Source: Burkholderia sp. BCC1644 (lineage in GTDB: Bacteria > Pseudomonadota > Gammaproteobacteria > Burkholderiales > Burkholderiaceae). Taken from it: 64,000 bases of DNA. Below the pieces are notes generated by a model that was not told where the DNA came from, ran no database searches, and worked only from the letters and a program-made list of their open reading frames with translations. Shown piece by piece: positions 35,693 to 45,397 of the stretch. The first letter of the stretch is position 1. Every line of letters begins with the position of its first letter. The stretch spans positions 310,001-374,000 of the forward strand of contig NZ_CADFEI010000003.1 in the NCBI RefSeq assembly GCF_902833225.1, in the 5' to 3' direction. Position numbers and translations under genes: made by a program.

Positions 35693-36331
35693 ATGGATCG
35701 GCAACTGCGCTGGGGCGACGCCAGCAGGATGGACAGCGTCAATGACGGGCGAAACGCGATCCTGCGCGCGGCGCTCGACGCGATGATCGAGCACGGGATC
35801 GACAGCCTGTCGATCGACGATGTCGCGCGGCGCGCCAACATTTCGCGGCGCACGCTGTACCGGTATTTCGGCACGAAGAAGGAACTGATCCAGGGTGTGA
35901 TCAGCGTCCAGAACGCCGAATTCTTCGACGAGATGCACCGCGCGCTCGTCGGCTTCGAACACGATTTCGAGGCCTACTGCGAGGAGAGCGTGTGCTTCGC
36001 GGTACGCTACCGCGATCGCCATCACGGCGGCTTTCACCACAACTACCTGGCCACGAGCCTGTCGACCGACGTGTTCGGCTTCATCGTCGAGAACATCGCG
36101 CCGATGTGGCGGCGCGTGCTGGACGAGCCCTACCGCGCGTACGTCGCCGTTCGCGGCGCGTCGGCGCCCGCGCTCGACGACATCATCGCGCTGGTCAGCC
36201 GCATCGGTCTCGCATACTGCCTGGTTCCGGCAGACGACCTAGCGATGCGCGCGCAGATGCGGATTCTGTGGCCGACGCGCGCCGAACCGGCCGGCAAGCC
36301 GGCTGCGGTTAAAAGGAAGGCAGCGCAGTAG
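35693..36331 (+). CDS. TetR family regulator
   Basis: 212 residues from ATG 35693 (GAGGAAAGG upstream). The HTH covers about residues 20-65 (IDSLSIDDVARRANISRRTL, then YRYFGTKKEL). The ligand-binding part is helical and Arg/Tyr-rich. Divergent from the KshA-like gene with a 234-bp gap that carries the nested palindrome, so it most likely represses the steroid genes and itself until an inducer is bound. Confidence 0.85.
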   Translation: MDRQLRWGDASRMDSVNDGRNAILRAALDAMIEHGIDSLSIDDVARRANISRRTLYRYFGTKKELIQGVISVQNAEFFDEMHRALVGFEHDFEAYCEESVCFAVRYRDRHHGGFHHNYLATSLSTDVFGFIVENIAPMWRRVLDEPYRAYVAVRGASAPALDDIIALVSRIGLAYCLVPADDLAMRAQMRILWPTRAEPAGKPAAVKRKAAQ

Positions 36332-36368
36332 GCGATGCCGGTCGCACGATGCGACCGAAATCCGGATA

Positions 36369-37097
36369 ATGTTTGCCCCGCCCATTCACATGACTATGGA
36401 TCGCCTCATGACCCTTGGTGTCTCCGTGACCGGCCGCACGCTGGATCGCGCCGAATTGATGCAACTCGTCGAAGGCTCGACGGCGCCCCTTCATCTGGAG
36501 GACTGCGACCTCGAAGGCGCGAACCTGTCGCGCCTGGATTTGCGCGGCGCGCGCTTCGAACGATGCGCGCTCGCGGAAGCGTCGTTCGTCGGCGCCACGC
36601 TCGCGCACACATCGTGGATCCGCTGCCGCGCCCGCCAGGCCGACTTTGCGTCGTGCGACCTCGAGGACGCCGTGTTCCAGTCATGCGATCTCAACAATAC
36701 GAGCTGGCGGCGCAGCAAGCTCGGTTCGGTCCGGTACGACGAATGCCGACTGACCGGGGCGGATTTTGAGGAATGCAAATCGCTTGGCCTCGAATTCGCG
36801 AACACGCTGCTGGTCGGCGCGAGCCTCCGGCGCTTCTCGTTCCGGAAGACCCGGCTCGTCGCACTCGATTTCTCGGACGCCGACCTCGCCGGCGCGGACT
36901 TCCGCGATGCCGTGTTCGAAGGCGGCAGCCTGCGCAACGCACACCTGAACGACGCCCGTTTCGAGGGCGCCGACCTGCGCGACGTCGATCTGGGCGCCAT
37001 GCCCAAACTGCTCGCATCCGGCGTGCTGCGCGGAGCGATCGTCTCCTACGATCAGGCGGCCATGATGATCGAGAACTTCGGGATCCGGGTCGCCTGA
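36369..37097 (+). CDS. Pentapeptide-repeat protein
   Basis: 242 residues from ATG 36369; in-frame ATGs at 36390, 36396 and 36408 are alternatives and no ribosome site decides between them. Residues about 40-220 are consecutive A(D/N)LXX-type repeats (DLEGANLSRLDLRGARFE, DLAGADFRDAVFEGGSLRNA), which fold as a right-handed quadrilateral beta-helix. Qnr and McbG relatives mimic DNA and protect gyrase, but most members have unknown roles. Convergent with the GNAT gene (8-bp gap). Confidence 0.8.
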   Translation: MFAPPIHMTMDRLMTLGVSVTGRTLDRAELMQLVEGSTAPLHLEDCDLEGANLSRLDLRGARFERCALAEASFVGATLAHTSWIRCRARQADFASCDLEDAVFQSCDLNNTSWRRSKLGSVRYDECRLTGADFEECKSLGLEFANTLLVGASLRRFSFRKTRLVALDFSDADLAGADFRDAVFEGGSLRNAHLNDARFEGADLRDVDLGAMPKLLASGVLRGAIVSYDQAAMMIENFGIRVA

Positions 37098-37105
37098 GGA
37101 CACGG

Positions 37106-37582
37106 CTATTCTCGCGACAGCCATTTCTCCATCTTCACGATTTCAAGTTGAATCGGGCTGTTTCCATGGGAAAAATGGCCGGTGCCGATCACGGCGAAGC
37201 CGTGGCGTTCGTAAAACGGCACCGCATTCGTTGTCGCCTCGAGATAGACGCGAGCGCATCCGTCGCGCGCGATGCCGGACACGGCCGTCTCCAGCAGCGC
37301 CTGGCCCGCGCCACTGCGCGCACGGTCGCCGCGAACGAACAGCTTGGTCAGTTCTTCGCCGGCCGTTTCCGCGAACCCGAGCACGTCGCCGTCGTCGGCA
37401 ACCCACAGTGCGTGGCGCCCGATCGCATCGAGATACATGGCCGGCGTGCGCCCGTCCAGCCAGCTTGCGATCTGCTCGCGCGAGTAATCCGCCGCGCACA
37501 GTCGCGTGACGGAATCCAGATGGACTTCGAAGATCCGCTGCGTGTCGGATTCGTTCGCGGATCGGATTTCAAAGGCTGACAC
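37106..37582 (-). CDS. GNAT N-acetyltransferase
   Basis: 158 residues if it starts at the GTG at 37582, which follows GGGAGGG and removes a non-conserved extension; an ATG at 37735 is the longer alternative. The fold is GNAT: IRSANESDTQRI opening, LFVRGDRARSGAGQALLETA for acetyl-CoA binding, YLEATTNAVPFYERHGF at the end. Substrate unknown. Stands alone. Confidence 0.75.
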   Translation of the reverse strand: MSAFEIRSANESDTQRIFEVHLDSVTRLCAADYSREQIASWLDGRTPAMYLDAIGRHALWVADDGDVLGFAETAGEELTKLFVRGDRARSGAGQALLETAVSGIARDGCARVYLEATTNAVPFYERHGFAVIGTGHFSHGNSPIQLEIVKMEKWLSRE

Positions 37583-38414
37583 ATTCCCTCCCGGTGCATT
37601 GGCGCGTCGCGGCGCAAGCGGCAGACCGTCGAATATTCTCATCACCTTCGATGCGTTCGGATCAGCGAAAACCCTTATTCTCATGCCATGCGCGGCGGGC
37701 CGTTTCCCGTACCGAACCCTCTCATCGGCGTGCAAATCACTAGGGAAAATCCGGAGACATCCTTACAGCGATTTACCTGATGATTCACGGGAGCGTCATG
37801 TTTCGACGATTTCGCTGAATGTCATGCTTTCAGTCCGAGTGAGGCAGTCGATGCCGCCAGGCGGCAAAGGCGATGATCGCGCCCCGGAACGGCAGCCGTT
37901 GGCGAATCGTCAGGTGTTCAATACTTTCAACAACCCGGTCGAGAGTAATCGTGAGAATCCGTGGCCCGCTGGTGCGGTGGAGACGAGGCGATGCGCGCAA
38001 TTTGCGCGCCGCGATCGCGTCCCCCGACGACAGTGACGGCTGGCGAAGCCCTCGCCTGCCTCTGTCGATCTACACCATCCTGTCGCGCCGTTCCGTTCGC
38101 CGTCACAACGCCGTCGCCGCCCGCGCGCCCGTCGCGATCCGTACCGACGACGTGGCGTCGCTTTTGCCTTAGCGCTCCACGCCCTTTCCCCGTGTCCGTT
38201 CGTCCTGCGCGTCGTATCGCCTGACCGGTGAAGGGATCGGCTCGCGCTGCAACCGCCAGCCATCCACGCACAGCTTCGAACGGACTCCTGATTTTTTGCA
38301 TCGCCGGTGCTTGCTGTCAGCACCGGTCATGCATGCCTGCTCCATCCGACGAACCGTCGCGTGACGATCCGCTCATCGCGGCTCGACACGCGCACCGCCA
38401 GGGAAAACTACGTC
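37583..38414. other. 832-base intergenic region with one hairpin
   Basis: No convincing gene on either strand; open frames here are short and lack ribosome sites. An inverted repeat CCGGTGCT / AGCACCGG (38304-38311 and 38319-38326, 7-nt loop) lies about 90 bp before the PotF-like gene and may sit in its leader. The stretch 37740-37960 is less G/C-biased than neighbours. Confidence 0.4.
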
Positions 38415-39524
38415 ATGCGAATCCGCACGCTTCGCCGCGCCATTTCAACCGCCGCCATCCTGTCGCTGGCCGCCGTCACCGTCACGACCGCCCGTGCAGC
38501 CGGCGAACTGAACATCTACAACTGGTCCGACTACATCGCGCCGGACACGATCCCGAACTTCCAGAAGCAGACGGGCCTGCACGTCCGCTACGACAACTAC
38601 GACAGCGACGACACGCTGCAGGCCAAGCTGCTGTCGGGGAATTCCGGCTACGACATCGTCGTGCCGACGTCGAATTACATGGCCAAGCAGATCCAGGCGA
38701 ACGTCTACCAGACGCTCGACAAGTCGAAGCTGCCGAACCTGTCGAACCTCGATCCGCTGCTGATGAAGATGGTCGCCGACGCCGATCCGGGCAACCAGTA
38801 CGGCGTACCGTGGGCCTACGGCACCGACGGCATCGGCTACAACGTGCAGGCCGTGAAGAAGGCGCTCGGCGACAAGGCGCCGGTCGACAGCTGGGCGCTC
38901 GTGTTCGATCCGGCCAACATGGCGAAGTTGAAGAGTTGCGGCGTGTCGTTCCTCGACCAGGCCGTCGACGTGTTCGCCGCGACGCTGCAATACATGGGCA
39001 AGGATCCGAACAGCACGAACCCGGCCGACTACCGCGCCGCGTACGAGGTGCTGAAAAAGGTGCGCCCGTACATCACGCAATTCAATTCGTCGGGCTATAT
39101 CAACGATCTCGCGAACAACGACCTGTGCGTGTCGTTCGGCTATTCGGGCGACGTCGGCATCGCGCACCGCCGCGCCGCCGAAGCAAAACGGCCGTACGAG
39201 ATCCGCTTCGCGAATCCGAAGGAAGGCGGCCTGCTGTGGTTCGACATGATGGTGATCCCGAAGGACGCGCCGAACCGCGATGCCGCGCTGAAGTGGATCA
39301 ACTACCTGCAGGACCCGAAGGTCAACGCGGGTATCACCAACGCGGTGTTCTACCCGACCGCGAACAAGGCCGCGCGCCAATACGTGAAACCTGCCATCGC
39401 ACGCGACCCGTCCGTGTATCCGGCCGACGAGGTGTTGAGCAAGATGACGCTGCTCAAGCCGATGTCGCCCGAGATCCGCCGGCTGCAGAACCGGCTGTGG
39501 GCGCAGCTGAAAACGGGGCGTTGA
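38415..39524 (+). CDS. PotF/PotD-like polyamine-binding periplasmic protein
   Basis: 369 residues from ATG 38415. Signal peptide about 1-28 ending ARAA. The mature protein begins GELNIYNWSDYIAPDTIPNF, the signature of spermidine/putrescine-binding PotD/PotF, with YDIVVPTSNYM and WAYGTDGIGYN in order. It delivers polyamine to an ABC importer, but no permease or ATPase is adjacent, so it either serves a transporter encoded elsewhere or is a sensor. The ribosome site is weak (GGGAAAA). Confidence 0.85.
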   Translation: MRIRTLRRAISTAAILSLAAVTVTTARAAGELNIYNWSDYIAPDTIPNFQKQTGLHVRYDNYDSDDTLQAKLLSGNSGYDIVVPTSNYMAKQIQANVYQTLDKSKLPNLSNLDPLLMKMVADADPGNQYGVPWAYGTDGIGYNVQAVKKALGDKAPVDSWALVFDPANMAKLKSCGVSFLDQAVDVFAATLQYMGKDPNSTNPADYRAAYEVLKKVRPYITQFNSSGYINDLANNDLCVSFGYSGDVGIAHRRAAEAKRPYEIRFANPKEGGLLWFDMMVIPKDAPNRDAALKWINYLQDPKVNAGITNAVFYPTANKAARQYVKPAIARDPSVYPADEVLSKMTLLKPMSPEIRRLQNRLWAQLKTGR

Positions 39525-39541
39525 ACGGCGTGTGACCGAAC

Positions 39542-39572
39542 CGTGCCTGCGGCGGCTCGCGCCGCAGGCACG
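39542..39572. terminator. Bidirectional hairpin terminator candidate
   Basis: CGTGCCTGCGGCG-GCTCG-CGCCGCAGGCACG, a 13-bp perfect stem with a 5-nt loop between the convergent PotF-like gene and the porin gene. No T tract; probably stabilises both 3' ends. Confidence 0.6.
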
Positions 39573-39578
39573 CGCGCA

Positions 39579-40796
39579 TCAGAACCGGTGAATGATCCCC
39601 GCGCCGAACGCGAACTGGTTGCCGGTCGACGACGGCGCCGTATTGAACCCGTCGCCCAGCGTCGCGGTCGCATCGACGATGCTGCCGGCACCGCTCGTGC
39701 CGAGCGTCTTGCCCTTCGCATGCTGGTACGCTTCGAGCAGGTACAGCCCCGTGCGCTTCGACAGCGAGTAGTACTGCGACAGGTTGAACTGGTGATACTG
39801 CGCGCTGTCGGTGATACCGTTCGACTCCGTCGCACGCGTGTACGCATAGCCCGCGCCGAAATCCCAGACCGCCGACGGCTTCCAGTGCAGCACCGCGCCG
39901 GCCGTGTTGAAGATCGCCGTATTGAAGAACTTCGACGCCGCACCGGGGATGTACTCGGTGTTGGTGTACGTGGCCGTCGCGTCCCACGCATCGCTGAACC
40001 GGTACGCGAGCCCGACCGCGAACCGTTGCTGCGCCTTCGCGGTCTGGTAGCCGTTCGTGACCGCCGAGACGCCGATCTGCGCACCGCCGTTCGATGTCGT
40101 CGAATTCGCGCCCCACGTTCCGCCGGCCGTGTTCGCGTTGTTCACGCGCTCGAACGCGACACCGACGCCGAGCGGGCCGGCCGCATACTGGATGCCGGTC
40201 GCCCACGTCGAACCGGCGTTCGTGCTGCCGGCCACGCCGCCGAGCGAGTAGGACCCGCTTAGCGTCACGCCATACCATTTCGGCGACGTGTACTCGATCG
40301 TGTTGTTCGCGCGGTAGATCGTGTCGAGCCCGTCGACGTCGCCCGGGTGTGCGCCGTAGTAACCGGTAATCCACGTGGTCGGGCTGAACGTCGACATCGT
40401 CTGGTAGTACGACGCATATTGCCGGCCCGCGGTGAGCGTGCCGTACGTCGCGTTCGTCAACCCGACCCACGCCTGGCGCCCGAACATCGCGTCGGTGTAC
40501 TGCGCGGCGCCCGTGGCCGAATTGAAGCCCGATTCGAGCGTGAAGATCGCTTTCGTGCCGCCGCCGAGATCCTCGCTGCCCTTCAGCCCGAAACGGCTGC
40601 CGGCCCACACGCCCTGGTTCATCCTGACGACCGACTTCCCGCCGCTCGTCGACCCGACCGTCGTCGCGTTGCTCTGGTAACCGATGCCGTTGTCAACGAT
40701 CCCGTACAACGTGACGCTGCTTTGCGCGAACGCCGGCGCGACGACCGCCATCGCGACGCCGGACGCCAGTGCCGCCCGCATTGCCTGCTTCTTCAT
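39579..40796 (-). CDS. Burkholderia-type trimeric porin
   Basis: 405 residues from ATG 40796 (GGAAGGAGA upstream). Signal peptide 1-25 (APAFAQ), then QSSVTLYGIVDNGIGYQSN, a porin start used throughout the beta-proteobacteria, SRFGLKGSEDLGGGTKAIF as the first hairpins, and a terminal aromatic in GAGIIHRF that the Bam machinery recognises. It provides a passive route for small anions. Directly downstream of the tannase gene (64 bp), so it may be the entry pore for the gallate module. Confidence 0.9.
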   Translation of the reverse strand: MKKQAMRAALASGVAMAVVAPAFAQSSVTLYGIVDNGIGYQSNATTVGSTSGGKSVVRMNQGVWAGSRFGLKGSEDLGGGTKAIFTLESGFNSATGAAQYTDAMFGRQAWVGLTNATYGTLTAGRQYASYYQTMSTFSPTTWITGYYGAHPGDVDGLDTIYRANNTIEYTSPKWYGVTLSGSYSLGGVAGSTNAGSTWATGIQYAAGPLGVGVAFERVNNANTAGGTWGANSTTSNGGAQIGVSAVTNGYQTAKAQQRFAVGLAYRFSDAWDATATYTNTEYIPGAASKFFNTAIFNTAGAVLHWKPSAVWDFGAGYAYTRATESNGITDSAQYHQFNLSQYYSLSKRTGLYLLEAYQHAKGKTLGTSGAGSIVDATATLGDGFNTAPSSTGNQFAFGAGIIHRF

Positions 40797-40860
40797 CGAA
40801 CTGTCTCCTTCCTTGCCTGTTTGAGTAAGTGAATTGTCGTGATCGTGACCTGCCGCTCGC

Positions 40861-42672
40861 TCAGGGGCGATACGCGCGCCAGCCGTTGCCGCCCGTGCAG
40901 ACGAGTTGCGAACCCTTGGCCTGGCACTGCGCCTCGTAGCCCGGCGAATACAGCCATTCCCCGGCCCAGTGCAGGTCGACATACGGATCGGCCCTCGGCG
41001 TATCGGCCACGAAATTCGCGGCATCGTCGGTACTGCCACTGCCCGTATAGCGCGCGGTGGCCGGGTACGGAAACACCGGGCGCGTACGCGTCGTGTTGCC
41101 GTTCGCGTCGACGATCGACGCGACGATCCTGCCCGGCGCCGCACCCGTCTCGGTCCACGCCATCAGCGGCGTGAGCACGTCGAACACGTCCGGCCCTTGC
41201 CCGCCGCCGCAGTGCGCGACGCCCGGGAACAGGTAGAAGCGCGCGAAGCGGTCGACCTGTGCATCGCCCATGGTCTTCTTCATTGCTTCGTAGTACGCGA
41301 TGCTGGAACGCGGCGAGATATGCTGATCCTCCAGGCCGTGCCACAACAGCAGCTTGCCGCCACGGCCCGCGAAGCGGCCGAGGTCCGGGTCGGTCGCGGC
41401 CAGGTAGTTCGACACCGGCACCGTCCTCATGAACGCGTCGAGCGTGAACTTCAGGTCGCCGATCGTTGCGGACGGATACGACGCGTTGTAGTAGTCGAGA
41501 TAGCGCAGGAACGGCAGCACGAAGCTGATCGTGCCGCTCGGCGCCGTCGCGGTGGCCGGAACGAACAGGCTCCAGTTCAGCTCCGAACCCCATTCGCGCG
41601 ACACGAGCGGTTCGAGCCGCACGCCGTTCGCGGCGGTCGCGCCGTCGTGAATCCTGCGCACGACGTCGGCTTCCTGAGGCGTCAGACACGTCGCGGTCGA
41701 TTGTCCGGCCGCGCACACCAGCGTCGAGGGATCGAACCGGCATACGCGCGGGTTGTCGATCACGCCGTCCACCACGCCGTCGAGCCCGTCGCACGCCTTC
41801 AGCACCGCCGCATGCAGCATCGGCAGCTTGCCCGCGAGCAGGATCGCGTTGCCCGTCTTCGGGTCCGTATTGACCGCGGCCGGCCATGCGTGATGGAACG
41901 TGTTCTGCACGATCAGGTCGTTCGCCGGCGCACCGGCCGCAATGCCGTCGAAATCGTCGGGGAAACGCTGCGCCTCCATCAGCGCTTCACGACCGCCGTC
42001 CGAGCAGCCGTCGAAGTAGGCGTAGCGCGCGGGCCTTGCATAGAACTTGCCGATGATCGCCTTCGCCACCTGCGCGGTCGCGTGCTCGGCGCGATACGCG
42101 AAGTCGAGTTTCGCCTTCGGGTCGAGCGCCCATGCGCCGTCGTTGCCGCCTTCGTGGCCCATGTCGGTCGCGGCCATCGCGATCGTCCCGTTGGTCACCG
42201 GTACGCAGGTCGACGCCATCGGTGCGTTGACGGACAGGTTGCCGCACAATCCGCCGCACCCGGTCTGCAGATAGCGTTGCGTCCAGCCCTGCGTCGGCAG
42301 TTGCAGTTCGAACAGTGACGCGCCGGGGCCGATCGTGCCTTTCACGTCGCACACGGGCGCCGGCAGCGTGTTGTTGCCGACGACCGTGCCGGCGGGCAGC
42401 AGCACGGCCGACGTGATCGTGACCGTGCCGTCGGTCACGCCGCTCAGGTCGAGCGCCGCGACGGACGGGCACGACATCACGGACATCACGGCCGGCAGAC
42501 TCGCGAGACCGCCCGTCGCAGTCGCGGCACGCGCGGCGCCGGGCCAGCCGGCCATCGCCGCGCACAACCACACCATGCCGATCGCCAGCATCCGGATCAG
42601 CGCATCGCGCCGGACGCCCGCTGCGCGATGCCACGCGCGCCACATCCACCCTGCCCTGCGGTTCATCTGCAT
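40861..42672 (-). CDS. Tannase / feruloyl esterase family protein
   Basis: 603 residues from ATG 42672 (AGGAGA upstream); a second ATG two codons later is possible. A long signal peptide (about 1-50, ARAA) marks it as exported. The nucleophile elbow is GCSDGG with Ser224 next to Cys223, and His487 in GVAHCGGG is next to Cys488: the paired cysteines of the CS-D-HC motif that define tannases and feruloyl esterases. Asp of the triad is expected in LEDQHIS. It would release gallate or a cinnamate from plant esters. Upstream genes encode gallate breakdown, so gallotannin is the favoured substrate. Confidence 0.85.
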   Translation of the reverse strand: MQMNRRAGWMWRAWHRAAGVRRDALIRMLAIGMVWLCAAMAGWPGAARAATATGGLASLPAVMSVMSCPSVAALDLSGVTDGTVTITSAVLLPAGTVVGNNTLPAPVCDVKGTIGPGASLFELQLPTQGWTQRYLQTGCGGLCGNLSVNAPMASTCVPVTNGTIAMAATDMGHEGGNDGAWALDPKAKLDFAYRAEHATAQVAKAIIGKFYARPARYAYFDGCSDGGREALMEAQRFPDDFDGIAAGAPANDLIVQNTFHHAWPAAVNTDPKTGNAILLAGKLPMLHAAVLKACDGLDGVVDGVIDNPRVCRFDPSTLVCAAGQSTATCLTPQEADVVRRIHDGATAANGVRLEPLVSREWGSELNWSLFVPATATAPSGTISFVLPFLRYLDYYNASYPSATIGDLKFTLDAFMRTVPVSNYLAATDPDLGRFAGRGGKLLLWHGLEDQHISPRSSIAYYEAMKKTMGDAQVDRFARFYLFPGVAHCGGGQGPDVFDVLTPLMAWTETGAAPGRIVASIVDANGNTTRTRPVFPYPATARYTGSGSTDDAANFVADTPRADPYVDLHWAGEWLYSPGYEAQCQAKGSQLVCTGGNGWRAYRP

Positions 42673-42896
42673 GTCTGTCTCCTGTCGTTCTGATTGGGGT
42701 GCCGATCGCCGGGAACGGGCGGTGCGGCACCATTGCGAGCGTCCTGCGATACATCGGGCGAAACGGATCGAATCGCCCCCTACCTTTTACTCAGCATAAC
42801 TAATCTAGTGTCCTGAACTCGTTGCGAAGACAGCCGAATCCCATCTGATTCGTTTATCGATCCCGGTACGAGTGGCGGTCATGCTGCCCGCCGGCG

Positions 42897-43619
42897 CTAC
42901 GCCGGTTCCATCCCGCATTCACGCTTGATGCGATCGGCCCGCGGCGAAGCCAGATACGCGAGAAACGCCTCGGTGGCGGCGCGATCGTGCGCCGTACGAC
43001 ACACCGCTGCGGCGAACACGGTAACGGCCTGAACCGCCTCCGGCAGCTCGCCGACGACATCGATACCCTGCACATGCAGCAGCTCGCTCAACTGCTGGAA
43101 GCCGAGGTCGACCTCGCCGGAAGCGATCAACGCGCCGACCGGTACGCCCGGCGGCGCCTGGACGATACGCGGCGCAATCGCGGTAGCGATGCCCCAGTGC
43201 GCGAACAGTTGATTCAGGTGCGTGCCGCTCGGTCCCGTCGAATAGCCGATCCGGCCGGCCTGCAGGATCGCGTCGCGCACCTGCGCGTCGGTGCCGATCG
43301 CCGGGCGCGCCGCGCCCGCCTTCACCGCGACGGCAATCCGCGAGCGTGCGACTTCCACACGGCTGCGCGCATCGACATGGCCGTCGGCCGCGAGCATCGC
43401 GAGCGCATCCGCAGCGAGCACGACGAAGTCGAACGGCTCGCCGGCCTGCACGCGCCGGGCCGCGTCGACGCCGCCGACGGAGGCGACGGTCACGCGGCAC
43501 CCGGTTTCTGCCTCGTACGCCGCAGCCAGTCGCGCCAGCACCGCACGGGTGGCCATCGACGACATGCCCGAAACGGCCACCTCGGCCCATGCGGTCTGTT
43601 CCATCTTCGCCACCCGCAT
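42897..43619 (-). CDS. ModA-like substrate-binding domain protein without signal peptide
   Basis: 240 residues from ATG 43619, which overlaps the TGA of the aldolase gene; an internal ATG at 43604 is the alternative. The fold is that of molybdate-type periplasmic binding proteins (VSGMSSMATRAVLARLAAAY, GEPFDFVVLAADAL, RIGYSTGPSGTHLNQLF), but no signal peptide or lipobox precedes it and no ABC permease is nearby. It is the last gene of the tight gallate block, so a cytoplasmic role in the pathway, such as binding or converting an intermediate, is conceivable. A misassigned start does not explain the absence: the frame upstream is the aldolase gene. Confidence 0.65.
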   Translation of the reverse strand: MRVAKMEQTAWAEVAVSGMSSMATRAVLARLAAAYEAETGCRVTVASVGGVDAARRVQAGEPFDFVVLAADALAMLAADGHVDARSRVEVARSRIAVAVKAGAARPAIGTDAQVRDAILQAGRIGYSTGPSGTHLNQLFAHWGIATAIAPRIVQAPPGVPVGALIASGEVDLGFQQLSELLHVQGIDVVGELPEAVQAVTVFAAAVCRTAHDRAATEAFLAYLASPRADRIKRECGMEPA

Positions 43620-44302
43620 CAGTCGATGTAGCGCAGGCCGGCCTGGCGCAGCGGCTCGCGCATGTCGTACATGTCGAGGCCCAGCACGCCCGACGCGAGC
43701 TTCGCGCGCTTCGCGGCTTCGTTCCTCTCGCGTGCGATTGCCTTGTCGAGCACGTCGGCCGCGCGCGCGGCCGGCACCGCGACCACGCCGTCGTCGTCCG
43801 CGACGATCACGTCGCCGGGCTGGACCAGCGCGCCCGCGCAGACGACCGGCACGTTCACCGAGCCGAGCGTCGCCTTGATCGTGCCTTTCGCGGAAATCGC
43901 CTTGCTCCAGACCGGGAACTGCATCGCGTCGAGCACCGCGACGTCGCGCACGCCTGCATCGATGATCAGCGCCTGTGCGCCGCGCGCCTTGAAGCTCGTC
44001 GCGAGCAGGTCGCCGAAATAGCCGTCCGTGCAATCCGCGGTGATCGCCGCGACGACCACGTCGCCCGGCCGGATCTGCTCGGCCGCGACGTGCATCATCC
44101 AGTTGTCGCCCGGATGCAGCAGCACGGTGACGGCCGTGCCGGACGCCAGCGCACGCGGATAGATCGGCCGCAGGTACGGCTTCATCAGGCCCGTGCGGCC
44201 CATCGCCTCGTGAACGGTCGCCGAGCCGAGTGCGCCGAGCCGCGCCGCAACGTCCGGATCCGCGCGGCGGATCGTGCGGTACACCACGCCAAGTTCATTC
44301 AT
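43619..44302 (-). CDS. ligK: 4-carboxy-4-hydroxy-2-oxoadipate aldolase (LigK/GalC, RraA fold)
   Basis: 227 residues from ATG 44302 (GGGG seven bases upstream). Metal-dependent aldolase of the RraA-like family: segments [32 protein letters not shown] (with the Arg/Asp that bind substrate and metal) and [18 protein letters not shown]. It splits 4-carboxy-4-hydroxy-2-oxoadipate into pyruvate and oxaloacetate, the last step of gallate and protocatechuate 4,5-cleavage pathways, and these enzymes usually also decarboxylate oxaloacetate. Two bases separate it from the hydratase gene. Confidence 0.85.
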   Translation of the reverse strand: MNELGVVYRTIRRADPDVAARLGALGSATVHEAMGRTGLMKPYLRPIYPRALASGTAVTVLLHPGDNWMMHVAAEQIRPGDVVVAAITADCTDGYFGDLLATSFKARGAQALIIDAGVRDVAVLDAMQFPVWSKAISAKGTIKATLGSVNVPVVCAGALVQPGDVIVADDDGVVAVPAARAADVLDKAIARERNEAAKRAKLASGVLGLDMYDMREPLRQAGLRYID

Positions 44303-44304
44303 GG

Positions 44305-45330
44305 TCAAAGCCCCTTCGCTTTCAGTTGCGCATCCAGGCGCGGATACACGCGCCGCGCATTGCCTTCATAGATCTTGTGCCGCGCGCTCGCGTCGAGCGC
44401 GGACGCTTCGATATAGCGCTTCGTGTCGTCGTAATAGTGGCCGGTCTCCGGATCGATCCCGCGCACCGCGCCGATCATCTCGCTCGCGAACAGGATGTTG
44501 TCGACCGGAATCACGCCGGTCAGCAGGTCGATGCCGGGCTGGTGATACACGCAGGTATCGAAGAAGACGTTGTTCAGCAGATGGTCCTTCAGCAGCGGCT
44601 TTTTCAGCTCCTGCGCGAGCCCGCGAAAACGTCCCCAGTGATACGGCACCGCGCCGCCGCCATGCGGAATCACGAAGCGCAGTGTCGGGAAATCGCGGAA
44701 CAGGTCGGAGGTCAGGCACTGCATGAACGCCGTCGTATCGGCGTTCAGGTAGTGGGCGCCCGTCGTGTGGAAGCACGCGTTGCAGCTCGTGCTCACGTGG
44801 ATCATCGCGGGAAGGTCGTACTCGACCATCTTCTCGTAGACCGGGTACCAGTAGCGGTCCGACAGCGGCGGGCTCGTCCAGTGGCCGCCGGACGGATCGG
44901 GGTTCAGGTTCAGCGCGACGTTGCCGTATTCCTCGACACACCGCACGAGCTCCGGGATGCAGGTCGCGACGTCGACGCCCGGGCTCTGCGGCAGCATCGC
45001 CGCCGGCACGAAGCAGTCGGGAAACAGCCGGTGCACGCGATGGCACAGCTCGTTGCAGACGGCCGCCCACGTGCTCGATACCGCGAAATCGCCGATGTGA
45101 TGCGCCATGAAGCTCGCGCGCGGGCTGAAGATCGTCAGGTCGAGGCCGCGCTCGCGCATCAGCCGGAGCTGGTTCAGCTCGATCGATTCGCGCAGCTCGT
45201 CGTCGCCGATGTGCAGCTCGGAGACTTTCGGCCGCTCCGACGGGCTGTTGATCGCCGCGACCTGGCGATTGCGCCACGCTTCCAGCGCCTTCGGCGCGGT
45301 GGTGTAGTGGCCGTGAATATCGATGATCAT
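44305..45330 (-). CDS. ligJ: 4-oxalomesaconate hydratase (LigJ-type amidohydrolase)
   Basis: 341 residues from ATG 45330 (AGGAG upstream). Amidohydrolase barrel of the ACMSD/LigJ branch: metal-binding DIHGHYTT at the N-terminus, AMIHVST and [16 protein letters not shown] later. LigJ hydrates 4-oxalomesaconate to 4-carboxy-4-hydroxy-2-oxoadipate, exactly the step between the dioxygenase and aldolase encoded on either side. Pseudomonas putida uses an unrelated PIG-L-type enzyme, GalB, so this operon is of the sphingomonad Lig kind for this step. Confidence 0.8.
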   Translation of the reverse strand: MIIDIHGHYTTAPKALEAWRNRQVAAINSPSERPKVSELHIGDDELRESIELNQLRLMRERGLDLTIFSPRASFMAHHIGDFAVSSTWAAVCNELCHRVHRLFPDCFVPAAMLPQSPGVDVATCIPELVRCVEEYGNVALNLNPDPSGGHWTSPPLSDRYWYPVYEKMVEYDLPAMIHVSTSCNACFHTTGAHYLNADTTAFMQCLTSDLFRDFPTLRFVIPHGGGAVPYHWGRFRGLAQELKKPLLKDHLLNNVFFDTCVYHQPGIDLLTGVIPVDNILFASEMIGAVRGIDPETGHYYDDTKRYIEASALDASARHKIYEGNARRVYPRLDAQLKAKGL

Positions 45331-45397
45331 GCATGCTCCTGCGTGTGATGACGTGTCCGGCGCGTGCCGAGCTCCGCGCCGGTTCGGCGCGGCCCGG

